64,000 nt of DNA from Deltaproteobacteria bacterium (lineage in GTDB: Bacteria; Myxococcota_A; Polyangia; DRWM01; JAAZOP01). The DNA lies in contig JACRCZ010000019.1 of assembly GCA_016218765.1 (NCBI GenBank), forward strand, positions 24,370 through 88,369, read 5' to 3'. A program made the position numbers and the translations under genes. This document shows, piece after piece, positions 40,725-49,923 of this stretch; position 1 is the first letter of the stretch; each line of letters begins with the position of its first letter. Below the pieces are notes generated by a model, which made no database searches, was not told the origin of the DNA, and saw only the letters and a program-made list of their open reading frames with translations.

Positions 40725-42803
40725 TCACTCCCCGACCACGGCCAGCGCGGCCTCGGCCGCCTCGAGGACGCCGTCGGCGGAGACGGGAGCGCCGACGGCG
40801 CCTTGCATCCAGACGTCGGGGGCCAGGCGCCCCTGGCGGCACATCCGCTCCATTTCCTCGGACAGGTTCTTCCCGCGCATCCAGGCCTCGATCTGCCCGG
40901 TGATGAGAAACCCCATGGGGTAGTCGGGGGTGTAGAGGCCGAAGGCGATGATGTGGGAGTAGATGGCGGGCAGCACGGAATCCTGCACGCCGAAGACCGG
41001 CGCGTACCAGCGGTTCCACAGCTCGCGTGCCGCCGCGACCATGGCCTCGCGCAGCTCGGCCGGCGTCGCGTCCTGGTGGTCGTACATCCAGTGCCAGATC
41101 TCGATGTCCAGCAGCGCGACGCCCGAGATCTCGAAAGCGTCCCAGAAACGCTGGAGGGCGCGCCAGGCGGTGACCTGGTCGGCGTCGGGCATCGGGCGGC
41201 CGAGGAGCTGGAGGTCGCGCGCCTGGAACAGGAATGCGAAGGCCTCCGTGAAGGCGGTGTTGGGCACGCCCTGGAGCAGCGTGTGGTCGATCGTCGTCAT
41301 CGAGAACACCTGCTCTACCGTGTGGCCCATCTCGTGCACCGCGATGTTGTAGCCCTTGTAGTCCATGCCGCCGGCGCCCACGCGCGTGCGCAGGTGCGCG
41401 TCGTCGTCGCGGCGCCCCGCGCCGATCGCCTCGCCCGGCCCGCGGGACGGCTCGACGACGATGTGCGATGCGAGCATCGCGGCCTTCTCGGGCGCGAACC
41501 CGAGGTCGCCCAGGATCCGCGGGAGATCGGCGCGGAACGCTTCGGCCGTCGGGTACTTCGCCTGCGTCTCGACGCTCAGAGCCTCCTCGTCGACGCTGCC
41601 GCCGACCCGGAACCCGGTGTACCAGAGATCGAACGGCTCGAGCGGGCGGCCCAGACGTTGCTGGACGAACGCGGCGACGCGGCGGGCGACGGGCGAGCCC
41701 AGGACGGCTTCGAGCATCGCGCGGACGCGCGTCTCGGGCAGCTCGCGGTCGCGCTCGAACGAGCGGGCGATGTGGGTGGGCAGCGAGGGGAACCAGCGGT
41801 CGGCCTCACGGTTGGCGCGGAACACGGCGAGGAGCTGCGCGTACCGCTCGTCGGCCTCGCGGGCCCCCTCGCGCCAGGCCGTCTCCCCGACGGCGCGCAC
41901 GAGGTTGGTCTCGGGATCCCATTCCACCGCATCGGAATCGATCGCCTCGGCCGGGAGCTCCTGGCGGACGATGCGTTCCATGACCTTCGCGATGAGGCGC
42001 TGGCGCGCGAGGCCGCCCTCCTGGGCGTACTGGGCGCGGATCTCGTCGCGCAGGCCCCAGTGCGAGATCAGCCGCGTGCCCTCCGCGAAGCCGGGGTTCT
42101 CTTCGCCGCGGCGCAGGCGGTCCATGCGGATGTTGTAGGCGTCGATGTAGCGGCTGGCGGCGGACGACGCGGCGTCGATCCCCTGGATCACGGTCGCGGG
42201 CAGGCGGAACTCGAAGCGCTGCGCCAGGCGGGCCAGGGCCCAGGTTTCGCGGGACCATGACGGGCCGTCGGCCAGGCGCTGTTCGAGCGTGGTGAGGGGG
42301 AAATTGAGCAGGACGACAAAGGCGATGCGGTTCCGGAAGAGATCCTCCAGCACGTGGGCGCCTGGGCCGTAGGCGGCCAGCAGCTCATCGATGGGGCGCA
42401 TCGGGCCCTGGTCCAGGTCCTGGAAGCGGGAGATTTCGCGATCGGCCTCCAGGAGGTGGCCGTCGAGCATCTCCATGGCGTACTCCAGGTGCCGCGCGGT
42501 TTCGCCGAGCGCCACAGACTCGGAGACGAACTGCGCGGCGGCGAACGTCCCCAGCGCCGCGGCGTCGCCGTCCTCGGACCACCACCGCTCGGCGACCTGG
42601 CGCAGGCCGCGCCGGATGCGCTCCGCCTCCCGGTCGCCGTGTTGGCGGATCAGCGTTTGTGCAACGCCCTCGAGCGCCGCGTCATCGATGGCCACGTTTG
42701 CCTCCTGTGGATGCTCCGCCGGTGCGGGGTTCGGCGCGACGGGGCAGCAGGCCGCGAGGAACAGCAGCGTGCCGACCGAGGCCCACCCCCCGGGGGCGGC
42801 CAC
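40725..42803 (-). CDS. M3-like zinc oligopeptidase lipoprotein
   Basis: A 692-residue protein. A hydrophobic segment ending LAACC near residue 20 suggests a lipid anchor. The mostly helical body resembles M3/M2-type gluzincin oligopeptidases: the zinc site is HEMGH at 490-494, with a Glu in TEAFAF about 30 residues later as third ligand. Such enzymes cut short peptides inside a helical channel. Start: GTG at 42803 gives the signal sequence; an upstream TTG start would read through the AACCGA repeat at 42830 and is less likely. No operon partner is evident. Confidence 0.7.
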   Translation of the reverse strand: MAAPGGWASVGTLLFLAACCPVAPNPAPAEHPQEANVAIDDAALEGVAQTLIRQHGDREAERIRRGLRQVAERWWSEDGDAAALGTFAAAQFVSESVALGETARHLEYAMEMLDGHLLEADREISRFQDLDQGPMRPIDELLAAYGPGAHVLEDLFRNRIAFVVLLNFPLTTLEQRLADGPSWSRETWALARLAQRFEFRLPATVIQGIDAASSAASRYIDAYNIRMDRLRRGEENPGFAEGTRLISHWGLRDEIRAQYAQEGGLARQRLIAKVMERIVRQELPAEAIDSDAVEWDPETNLVRAVGETAWREGAREADERYAQLLAVFRANREADRWFPSLPTHIARSFERDRELPETRVRAMLEAVLGSPVARRVAAFVQQRLGRPLEPFDLWYTGFRVGGSVDEEALSVETQAKYPTAEAFRADLPRILGDLGFAPEKAAMLASHIVVEPSRGPGEAIGAGRRDDDAHLRTRVGAGGMDYKGYNIAVHEMGHTVEQVFSMTTIDHTLLQGVPNTAFTEAFAFLFQARDLQLLGRPMPDADQVTAWRALQRFWDAFEISGVALLDIEIWHWMYDHQDATPAELREAMVAAARELWNRWYAPVFGVQDSVLPAIYSHIIAFGLYTPDYPMGFLITGQIEAWMRGKNLSEEMERMCRQGRLAPDVWMQGAVGAPVSADGVLEAAEAALAVVGE

Positions 42804-42829
42804 CGAGCCCGCGGGCCGCCGCCGCGCCC

Positions 42830-42861
42830 GGACCAGAAACGGACAACCGAGAACCGACAAC
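42830..42861 (+). repeat. AACCGA-type tandem repeat
   Basis: Degenerate units GAAACGG, ACAACCGA, GAACCGA, CAAC, same family and orientation as 32129-32164. Confidence 0.65.
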
Positions 42862-43005
42862 TTCGCCCTCCTCCTCTCCCCCACCCTTTCAGCACTTCCG
42901 CGGATGCCGCCACGCCGCAGCAGTCGATGCCTTCCCGGCGTGACGGGTCCCGGCACGGAAGCCTCGCCGGGGACGAATGGTAGCAGAAGGGGGGGAAGAG
43001 GGTAG

Positions 43006-43035
43006 CCACAGATGGACACAGATGAACACAGATTG
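43006..43035 (+). repeat. ACACAGATGG 10-bp tandem repeat
   Basis: Three units: CCACAGATGG, ACACAGATGA, ACACAGATTG. Same three-unit length and orientation as 7825-7854. Confidence 0.85.
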
Positions 43036-43047
43036 GGGGGGTTGGGG

Positions 43048-43066
43048 CCCGGGGCTTCAGCCCGGG
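43048..43066. repeat. GGGCT-TC-AGCCC hairpin repeat
   Basis: A short perfect inverted repeat (GGGCT at 43052-43056 with AGCCC at 43059-43063) embedded in a C/G-rich palindrome. Similar GGGCTTCAGCCC elements are common intergenic repeats in several phyla. Confidence 0.6.
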
Positions 43067-43115
43067 GGCCGCCTCCGTTGCCGTACCGGGGCCGGCATGG
43101 TATTTCCGAAGGACG

Positions 43116-45419
43116 ATGAGGGCGATGCAGAAGAAGACTTGGGGGACGGCGGGGCTGTCGGCGGTGCTGCTGCTGGTGGGGGGCTGCGGCGGCGGGGGAG
43201 ACGGCGGGGACGCGGGCGAGGATGCGCTCGGACGGCCGTGCTCCTACGTCTACGACTGCCCGCGGGGGCTGGCCTGCGTGCGCGGCGTCTGCGCGCCGCC
43301 GGAGGCCGCGGATGGGGGCGGCGATTCGGACGGCGAGGGGGACGGCGTTGAGGTGGATGTCGATCTCGACGCCGGCGACGACGCAGGCACGGAGGGGGAT
43401 GGCGGGGACGGCGCGGACGGGGACGGAGTCGACGGGGGCGACGACGGCGCCTCCGGCGACGCGGACGACGGCGCGGGCGAGGACGGCGGGGACGGGGCGA
43501 CGACGTGCGGGCCTGCGGCGCCGGACGGTCCGCGGTCGGGGACGGAGCCGACGTGCTTCTACCGGCCGCCGCCGGGTGGATTCAGTCCGACGCTGGAGTG
43601 TTCCTGGACGGGCAGCACGGTGGATCCCGCGCGCAACGACGTCGTGATGACGCCCGTGGTGGCGAACCTGACGGACGACAACGGCGACGGGTGCATCAAC
43701 ACCGACGACATTCCGGATGTCGCCTTCCTGTCCTACGACTACGAGGGGGCCGGTTGCTGCAACCAGCCGGCGACGCTGCGCGTGCTCTCGGGGCAGTGCG
43801 AGGCGGGCGGGACGATGCGCGAGCACTGGAGCGTCTCGACTCCGGTGCTGAGCAACTCGGCCGGCCTGGCGGTGGGCGACATCGATGGCGACGGCCTGCC
43901 GGAGATCGTGGCGATGAAGCGGACGACGGGGACGGCGGCGTTCGAGAACGACGGCACGCTGAAGTGGGAGAGCGACGACCCCCAGGGGACGGACGCGGAC
44001 GGCGGCGGGCGCGACCCGTACCCGTCGCTGGCGGACCTGGACGCGGACGGCATCGGCGAGGTGGTGATTGGGCGGGTGGTGCTGGACGGCGCCACGGGCC
44101 GGACGCGCTGGCGCGGGACGGCGGGCATCGGGCGCAACAGTTTCCTCGGCCTCATGAGCACGATCGCGGACATCGATCTCGACGGCCGTCCGGAGATCCT
44201 GGCGGGCGGCACGGCGTACCGCGCGGACGGGCGCGTGTTCTGGCGGTACGACTACGGGGACGGCGGCGTGAACGACGGGTTCGCGGCGGCGGCGAGCTTC
44301 GACGACGACGACGAGGGGGAGGTGGTCATCGTGCGCGCTCCGAGCATCGGCTCGGCGGGGACGGTGTACGTGCTGGAGCACGACGGGACGCTCAAGGCCT
44401 CGATTCCGATCCCGTGGGACAGCGCGGCGTGCGCTTCGAGCGAGGGCGGGCCGCCGACGGTGGCGGACTTCGACGGCGACGGTCGGCCCGAGATCGGCGT
44501 CGCGGCTTCGACGCGCTACGCCGTGCTGGACCTGGACTGCCTGGCGACGCCGCTGCCGGCGGCCTGCGCGTCGTCCGGGGTGTTGTGGGCGGTGCCGAAC
44601 AACGATTGTTCGTCGCGGACCACGGGCTCGGCGGTGTTCGACTTCGACGGCGACGGGCAGTCGGAGGTGGTCTACAACGACGAGCAGTTCTTCCGCATCT
44701 TCCGCGGGACGGACGGGACCGAGCTGATGCGCGTGGCGAACTGCTCGCACACGCGGGTCGAGTACCCGGTGATCGCGGACGTGGACAACGACGGCAACGC
44801 GGAGCTGGTGTTCATCGAGAACGGCCACGGTTGCACGCCGGCCGACGTGGCGGGGATCCAGATCTGGGGCGACGCGGGCGACCGCTGGGTGCCGACGCGA
44901 CGGATCTGGAATGAGCACACGTACCACATCACGAACGTGGAGGAGGACGGGCGGCTGCCGGCGCGCGAGGAGCCGAACTGGCTGGTGCCGGGGTTCAACA
45001 ACTTCCGGCAGAACCTGCCCGACTTCAGCCCGTACGCGGCGCCGGACCTGACGGTGGAGTCGATCCGGCCGGACGACGCGTCGTGTCCCGACGCGCTGGT
45101 GCTGTACGCGCGCGTGTGCAACCGCGGCGACGTCCGGGTCGGCGCGGGACTCGAGGTGCGTTTCTACGAGGGCGTTCCGTCGGCGGCGACGGAGCTGGAC
45201 TGCGGCGGGCCGGTGCGCACGACGGACGTGCTCACTCCGGACCGCTGCGAGACGGTCGAGTGCCGGTGGGGCGACCCGCCGATCGAGCCGGAGACGTCGA
45301 CGGTCACGGTCTGCGCCGACGACCGTGGGGGCTGCACGGGGCCGGGGGCGAACAACGAATGCAACGAGGACAACAACACCTTGGTATCCGCCGAGCTGTC
45401 CTGCTCGCCGCTTGGTTGA
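43116..45419 (+). CDS. FG-GAP/VCBS-like repeat lipoprotein with CARDB-like C-terminus
   Basis: A 767-residue lipoprotein (lipobox VGGC, Cys24). A Gly/Asp-rich linker of ~100 residues follows. Residues ~180-600 hold FG-GAP-type beta-propeller motifs: DNGDGCINTDD, VGDIDGDGLPEI, LADLDADGIGEV, ADIDLDGRPEI, VADFDGDGRPEI and VFDFDGDGQSEV, each a likely Ca2+-binding DxDxDG loop. The C-terminal ~120 residues (LTVESIRPDDASCPD) resemble a CARDB/Ig-like domain. An internal Cys cluster lies near 43740-43800. Start at ATG 43116 or the in-frame ATG 43125; both give the same signal. The gene overlaps the next by 61 bases. It probably acts as a surface adhesin or scaffold. Confidence 0.85.
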   Translation: MRAMQKKTWGTAGLSAVLLLVGGCGGGGDGGDAGEDALGRPCSYVYDCPRGLACVRGVCAPPEAADGGGDSDGEGDGVEVDVDLDAGDDAGTEGDGGDGADGDGVDGGDDGASGDADDGAGEDGGDGATTCGPAAPDGPRSGTEPTCFYRPPPGGFSPTLECSWTGSTVDPARNDVVMTPVVANLTDDNGDGCINTDDIPDVAFLSYDYEGAGCCNQPATLRVLSGQCEAGGTMREHWSVSTPVLSNSAGLAVGDIDGDGLPEIVAMKRTTGTAAFENDGTLKWESDDPQGTDADGGGRDPYPSLADLDADGIGEVVIGRVVLDGATGRTRWRGTAGIGRNSFLGLMSTIADIDLDGRPEILAGGTAYRADGRVFWRYDYGDGGVNDGFAAAASFDDDDEGEVVIVRAPSIGSAGTVYVLEHDGTLKASIPIPWDSAACASSEGGPPTVADFDGDGRPEIGVAASTRYAVLDLDCLATPLPAACASSGVLWAVPNNDCSSRTTGSAVFDFDGDGQSEVVYNDEQFFRIFRGTDGTELMRVANCSHTRVEYPVIADVDNDGNAELVFIENGHGCTPADVAGIQIWGDAGDRWVPTRRIWNEHTYHITNVEEDGRLPAREEPNWLVPGFNNFRQNLPDFSPYAAPDLTVESIRPDDASCPDALVLYARVCNRGDVRVGAGLEVRFYEGVPSAATELDCGGPVRTTDVLTPDRCETVECRWGDPPIEPETSTVTVCADDRGGCTGPGANNECNEDNNTLVSAELSCSPLG

Positions 45420-48058
45420 GCGCGAGCGGGGCGTCCGCGGACACGGTCTTCGACTTCGCGGCCCCGGGGGCCGACCAGGAGGGCGACTACGTCGCCGCGG
45501 ACGGCGCGGTCGTCGCCGGCGGAGCCGCGTCGCTGGCCTGGCGCACGGGCCCGGACTGGGCGGCGCCGGGCGCGCGGTGGCGAGTCACGGTGCGGATCGC
45601 CTCCGACCTCCCGCGCTCGTCGTACCCGGTGCGCATCGATCTCGCGGCGGCGCCCGACGAGCTGTTTCTCGGCGCGCGGGGCGACGGGCTGGACCTGCGG
45701 CTGTTCGACGCGGCGGCGGCCGAGCTGCCCGTGTGGCTCGAGCGGTACGACTGGATCTCCGGGACGGGTGCGCTGTGGGCGCGCCCGGCGGCGCTGAGCG
45801 GGGGCACGAACACCTTCCACTGCTACTTCGGCGAGCCGGATCACGACCGCCCGGACGACGTGGGCGGGATGTTCGCGCACGACCCGCCGGTGGACGTGCT
45901 GTGGGTGATCGACGAGCAGACGCCGGCCGGCGAGCTGGCCGTGGCGGCGCTGGACGACGGCACCCGGGTCGCCGCGGGGTCGGTGGACGTGACGCTGGCG
46001 GCCGGGGGCGTGGTGCGCATTCCGATCGCCGGCGTGCCGTTCGGCGGCTCGTTCGCGGTCGGCGGCCCGGTGGGCGCTGCCGGCGTGGCCGAGGGTGCGG
46101 ACGCGCCGGTGCCGCTGGCGCTCGCGGCGGCGACGCTGCTGGTCCCGTCGCCGCGGTACATGGACCGTCTCTGCATCGCGTCCCCCTTCCGGGCGGCGGC
46201 GGTGGACGTCCGCTCGGGGACGGCGTCGCTGGCGACGATGTCGCTCGGGGCGGGCGAGACGCGGTGCACGGACGTGGACATCCCCGACGGCGGCGGCGCG
46301 TCGCTGGTCGCGGACGCGCCGATCCTCGCCTTCCACAACGGCATCAGCGCGCCGAACGTCTACGACGGATTCGTGGCGCAGGCGCCGTTCCGGGAGCTGT
46401 TCGGAGGGTGCGCGGGAACGTGTCTTGTCGTGGCACTGGAAGACGGCACGAACGTCGACGTCTGGCTGAGCGACGGGACGAGCACCCGGGTCACGCTGGC
46501 GGCCGGGGCCGGGGCGATCCTGCCGGGCAACGGCGCGCAGGGCAGCGGCGCGGCGCTGCACCTGTCGGCCGACCGGCCGGTCGCGGCCATCTCCTACGGG
46601 GACGGCGACGGGGGCGAGAGCGTTCCGTTCCTCCCGCCGGCGCTGCTGGGGGAGCGTTTCGTCGTGCCGCTGGACGCGCAGTACGCGATGGCGGCGGCGG
46701 AGCGGCCGGGTACGGAGTGCGAGCTTCTGGCGCCGGACGGGACGCGGGCGGATTTCCAGCGGGGCGGGACGCTCGCCGCGCCGCATCCCTCGCGGCTGTT
46801 CTTCGGGACGGCGACGAGCGGCACGTCGCCGATCCTCGCCGGATCGCAGCTTCGTTGCGACGGGCCGGTGTGGGCGGTGTTCGAGGACGGGGCGACGGGG
46901 GACGAGAAGACGCTTTGGCCGGTGCAGGTGTACCGGCCGGTGGCGAGTCCCGAGCCGGCGGCATCGTTCGGGGCGGTGGAGAGCCGGCATGCGGCCGGGA
47001 CGGGCACGGTCACGACGCCGACCTGGCGGCCGCGCTGGGGCCTGCTGGGCTGGATGGGTTTTGCGGAGTCGGGTGCGACGTCCGTGCCGGCGGGGACGTC
47101 CTTGCGCTACCAGATCTCGGTCGATGGCGGGGCGACGTGGCTGGTGCCCGAGGTTGGCGGGTGGCGGGCGGCGGCGAGCGGCGAGGCGGCGGAGCCGTGG
47201 GACATTGACGCGGCGTTCGCGGACCTTCCGCTGGACGCCGACGGCCTGACGGTCCGCGCGCTCCTGGGGAGCGGTGACGGGGCCGAGGCGCCGGTGCTGG
47301 ACGAGCTGGTGGTGCGGGCGGACGTGGTCGGGGAGCCGGCCCAGGTCGCGATCGGCCCGATCTCGTCGCCGCAGCAGGCGGGGCGGGCGTTCGCCGTCCT
47401 GCTCACGCTGCTGGACGCCGGCGGCCTTCCGGTGACGGGCTACACGGGCACGGCGGCGCTCGAGACGACGGTCGGGCCGGCCGGGTCGTTCGCCAGCGAG
47501 CCGTTCGCGGCGGGGCGGGCGGTGGCGATGGTGGCGATCGGCGAGGCGGCGCTGGAGGTGCGGCTCCGGGCGACCGCGGCGGGGGCGGAGGGTCTGAGCG
47601 ACCCGTTCCAGGTGGTCCCGGGCGACGTGGCGGCGCTCGAGCTGGTGTCGGGGGACGGGCAATTCGGTCTCGCGGGCGAGGTGCTGGCGCAGCCGCTGCG
47701 GGTGCGCGCGGTCGACGCGGCGGGGAATCCGGTCAGCGCGCTGGGCGTGGTGTTCGAGGTCTCGAGGGGTGGGGGGGAGGCCTCCCCGGCCAACGCGTAC
47801 ACGGACGCGAACGGGGCGGCGGCCACGAGCTGGATCGTGGGGGAGGGTCCGAACGTGCTGGACGCGCGGTTGGAGGGGCGGGACGACGTCGCGGCGGTGC
47901 GGTTCACGGCGCGCGGGGACACGGACGCGCCGCCGCCCGCGGAGGGAGAAGAAGGCGGATGCGGCTGCCGGGCCGGCGGGCGGCCGGCGGCGCTCGGGCT
48001 GCTGGTTGGAATCCTCGCCGTCGGACTTGGTCTTGCGCGCGGGCGGCGTCGCCGGTAA
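45359..48058 (+). CDS. MYXO-CTERM protein with DUF2341-like and Big_1-like domains
   Basis: An 899-residue exported protein. The ATG at 45359 gives a classic Sec signal (RRAVLLAAWLSASGASA); it lies 61 bases inside the upstream FG-GAP gene. Residues ~60-155 (YPVRIDL, FDAAAAELPVWLE, FHCYFGEPD) match the DUF2341 pattern. A long middle region has repeated strand-rich segments of IgGFc-binding/adhesin style (VADAPILAFHNG, FRELFGGCAGTCLVV). Near 770-865 a Big_1-like bacterial Ig domain is seen. The tail GGCGCRAGGRP, a hydrophobic helix and RGRRRR form a MYXO-CTERM sorting signal, implying cleavage and surface anchoring. The C-terminal signal is the best evidence for Myxococcota. Confidence 0.85.
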   Translation: MQRGQQHLGIRRAVLLAAWLSASGASADTVFDFAAPGADQEGDYVAADGAVVAGGAASLAWRTGPDWAAPGARWRVTVRIASDLPRSSYPVRIDLAAAPDELFLGARGDGLDLRLFDAAAAELPVWLERYDWISGTGALWARPAALSGGTNTFHCYFGEPDHDRPDDVGGMFAHDPPVDVLWVIDEQTPAGELAVAALDDGTRVAAGSVDVTLAAGGVVRIPIAGVPFGGSFAVGGPVGAAGVAEGADAPVPLALAAATLLVPSPRYMDRLCIASPFRAAAVDVRSGTASLATMSLGAGETRCTDVDIPDGGGASLVADAPILAFHNGISAPNVYDGFVAQAPFRELFGGCAGTCLVVALEDGTNVDVWLSDGTSTRVTLAAGAGAILPGNGAQGSGAALHLSADRPVAAISYGDGDGGESVPFLPPALLGERFVVPLDAQYAMAAAERPGTECELLAPDGTRADFQRGGTLAAPHPSRLFFGTATSGTSPILAGSQLRCDGPVWAVFEDGATGDEKTLWPVQVYRPVASPEPAASFGAVESRHAAGTGTVTTPTWRPRWGLLGWMGFAESGATSVPAGTSLRYQISVDGGATWLVPEVGGWRAAASGEAAEPWDIDAAFADLPLDADGLTVRALLGSGDGAEAPVLDELVVRADVVGEPAQVAIGPISSPQQAGRAFAVLLTLLDAGGLPVTGYTGTAALETTVGPAGSFASEPFAAGRAVAMVAIGEAALEVRLRATAAGAEGLSDPFQVVPGDVAALELVSGDGQFGLAGEVLAQPLRVRAVDAAGNPVSALGVVFEVSRGGGEASPANAYTDANGAAATSWIVGEGPNVLDARLEGRDDVAAVRFTARGDTDAPPPAEGEEGGCGCRAGGRPAALGLLVGILAVGLGLARGRRRR

Positions 48059-48067
48059 CCCCCCCCA

Positions 48068-48087
48068 CCGGCGCCTGGGGGCGCCGG
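48068..48087. terminator. hairpin after the MYXO-CTERM gene
   Basis: CCGGCGCC (48068-48075) pairs perfectly with GGCGCCGG (48080-48087) across a four-base loop, 10 bases after the stop codon. There is no T-tract, so it may be a hairpin-only terminator or an mRNA 3' stabiliser. Confidence 0.5.
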
Positions 48088-48233
48088 CAAGGCCACGGGG
48101 CCTGGCAGGGCGGCTCGAGGCGCGACTGAAGCTGCGTGGGGGTCGCAGCGTCCGAGGAACCGCCGCACGGAGTTTGTCGTTGCGGCGGGGCGGCGCGCGC
48201 CGCACAATGGGCCGGAGAAGGAGGGACGGAAGC

Positions 48234-49217
48234 ATGAAGCGGATCCTGGTCTTGGCGGTGGTCCTGGGAGCGGCGTCGTCGTGCATCTTCACGAACGACG
48301 ACAGCAGCAACCCGTGCGCCGGAGTCTACTGTCCCGCGGGGCAGTACTGCTCGGGCGGGCTCTGCTACGACGACCCGTGCGACCCGAACCCGTGCCCCTC
48401 GGGACAGTACTGCTCGGGCGGTCGCTGCTACGACGACCCGGCGACGTGCGATCCGCCCTGCGGGGCGGGCTACACCTGCGTGAGCAACACGTGCCAGCCC
48501 ATCGCGGATCCCTGCAACCCCAACCCGTGTCCGGCCGGCTACACCTGCTCGGGCGGTCGCTGCTACCCGCCGGCCGACCCGTGCATCCCCAACCCGTGCC
48601 GCGCGGGCGAGGTCTGCCTCGCAGGCGCCTGCTACCCCGCGGCGGATCCGTGCAACCCCAACCCCTGCGGCCCCGGGCAGTGGTGCGTCGATGGCTACTG
48701 CTACGGCGAGGGCTCGTCATGCGATTTCGCGAACGACCAGGACTGCGTGAACGTGGCGCAGGCGTGGTGGTGCAGTCCCGACGGGCACGTGTACGTGAAC
48801 GATTGCACGGTGCAGTGCGCGGGGCTCGGGATGCCCTACGCCTGCTGCGGCTATGACCCGACGCGCGGCGACGACGCGTGCTTGTGCTGCGCCGAGGCCG
48901 ACTGTTCGGGCTTCACCTGCTACGGCGAGCCGGTGGATCCGTGCAACCCCAACCCCTGCTCGCCGGGCCAGTGGTGCCACGAGGGCTACTGCTACGGCGA
49001 GGGCTCGTCGTGCGACTTCATCGACGACCAGGACTGCATCAACGTCTCGCAGGCCTGGTGGTGCGCCGAGGACGGCACCGTGCGGTTGAACGACTGCGTG
49101 ACGCAGTGCGCCGGACTGGCCCCGTACGCCTGCTGCGGCTTCGACCCGTCGCGCGGCGACGACGCGTGCCTCTGCTGCACGGACGTGAGCTGCGGCGGAC
49201 TCACGTGCCATCCGTAG
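48234..49217 (+). CDS. EGF-like Cys-rich lipoprotein with duplicated modules
   Basis: A 327-residue lipoprotein (signal LGAASSC, Cys17). Seven short Cys modules of the type CNPNPCPAGYTCSGGRCY (~25 residues, six Cys, EGF-like) are followed by a ~70-residue module (GSSCDFANDQDCVNV, AQAWWCSPDG, YACCGYDPTRGDDACLCC) that occurs twice, separated by one short module. The duplication is clear in both protein and DNA. Disulfide-rich surface or adhesion protein, function unknown. ATG at 48234 with GGAGGGACGGA upstream. Confidence 0.8.
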   Translation: MKRILVLAVVLGAASSCIFTNDDSSNPCAGVYCPAGQYCSGGLCYDDPCDPNPCPSGQYCSGGRCYDDPATCDPPCGAGYTCVSNTCQPIADPCNPNPCPAGYTCSGGRCYPPADPCIPNPCRAGEVCLAGACYPAADPCNPNPCGPGQWCVDGYCYGEGSSCDFANDQDCVNVAQAWWCSPDGHVYVNDCTVQCAGLGMPYACCGYDPTRGDDACLCCAEADCSGFTCYGEPVDPCNPNPCSPGQWCHEGYCYGEGSSCDFIDDQDCINVSQAWWCAEDGTVRLNDCVTQCAGLAPYACCGFDPSRGDDACLCCTDVSCGGLTCHP

Positions 49218-49367
49218 CGACCCCGCCCCCACGTCCCGCAGGGTAGAAGACCTCGTTGCGACCGGCGGCCGGCCGGCCGGGCGCGACGCCGCTTGACTCC
49301 GGACGACCCTTGGGGCAAAACCATCCCTTCACGGCCCCGATGTGGGGGGCTCGGAGGAGAGGGAACC

Positions 49368-49922
49368 ATGAAGTACACGAAGTTCGCGGTGATCGCAGGA
49401 GGAGTGCTGGGACTGATCGCCTTTTTCATGCCGTTGATCCACGTCAAGCAGAATGGATTCGAGGGCAAGGCGAGCGCGTTCGACGTGATCAAGGGGTTGA
49501 GCGCGGCGGAGGATGCCGCGAGCACGGGAGAGGGCGTTGCGGCGGGCCTGGGGGAGACCGACGCGGCGCGCCTCGCGGGCGACGTCAAGGAAGGCGCCAA
49601 CACCGCGAAGTGGATCATGTACATCCCCTTCGTGCCGTGCGCGTTCTTCGTGCTGTTCGGCGGACTCGGCCTCCTGCGGCGCTACGGCCGGCTGCTGGGC
49701 GTGGGCACGCTGATCTTCGGCCTGATGGGCCTGGGCTTCTGGGCGCTCCTCCGGGCCGCGGCCAAGGAAAGCGGCGTCGAGGATTCCCTGGGCAGCGGCG
49801 TCTCGATGCTGCTCGTCAGCTACCTGCTCGGAACGCTCGGCGGCCTCGTCGCCCTGATCAAGCCCGAGCCCAAGGTGGCACCCGCGCCCGCGGCGCCCGT
49901 CATGCAGCAACCGCGCGCGTAG
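49368..49922 (+). CDS. small membrane protein of unknown function
   Basis: A 184-residue protein with four hydrophobic helices: one at the N-terminus (VIAGGVLGLIAFFMPLIHV), then three from residue ~85 to 165 (MYIPFVPCAFFVLFGGLGLL, LGVGTLIFGLMGLGFWALL, VSMLLVSYLLGTLGGLVAL). A hydrophilic loop of ~55 residues, rich in Ala, Glu and Asp, lies between the first two. The tail is Pro/Ala-rich. No family is recognised. A GGAGGAGAGGG box precedes the ATG. Confidence 0.65.
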   Translation: MKYTKFAVIAGGVLGLIAFFMPLIHVKQNGFEGKASAFDVIKGLSAAEDAASTGEGVAAGLGETDAARLAGDVKEGANTAKWIMYIPFVPCAFFVLFGGLGLLRRYGRLLGVGTLIFGLMGLGFWALLRAAAKESGVEDSLGSGVSMLLVSYLLGTLGGLVALIKPEPKVAPAPAAPVMQQPRA

Positions 49923-49923
49923 T

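Larger units (their letters stand above)
42804..43115. other. gene-free interval rich in short repeats
   Basis: This 312-base gap between divergent genes contains the AACCGA repeat (42830-42861), a pyrimidine-rich run, the ACACAGATGG array (43006-43035) and a GGGGCTTCAGCCC hairpin (43048-43066). No promoter is obvious. Confidence 0.7.

Noticed and set aside
40725..44927. A 1400-codon open frame on the minus strand spanning the oligopeptidase and the region opposite the FG-GAP gene
   Set aside because: Only the part up to about 42803 has protein-like composition and the HEMGH site; the rest is antisense to a well supported FG-GAP gene and is Arg/Pro/Ala-rich, as expected for antisense frames in GC-rich DNA.
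45164..48310. A >1000-codon minus-strand open frame opposite the MYXO-CTERM protein
   Set aside because: Composition is almost wholly Arg/Pro/His/Ala, typical of the complement of a GC-rich gene; the plus-strand frame has a signal peptide and sorting signal.
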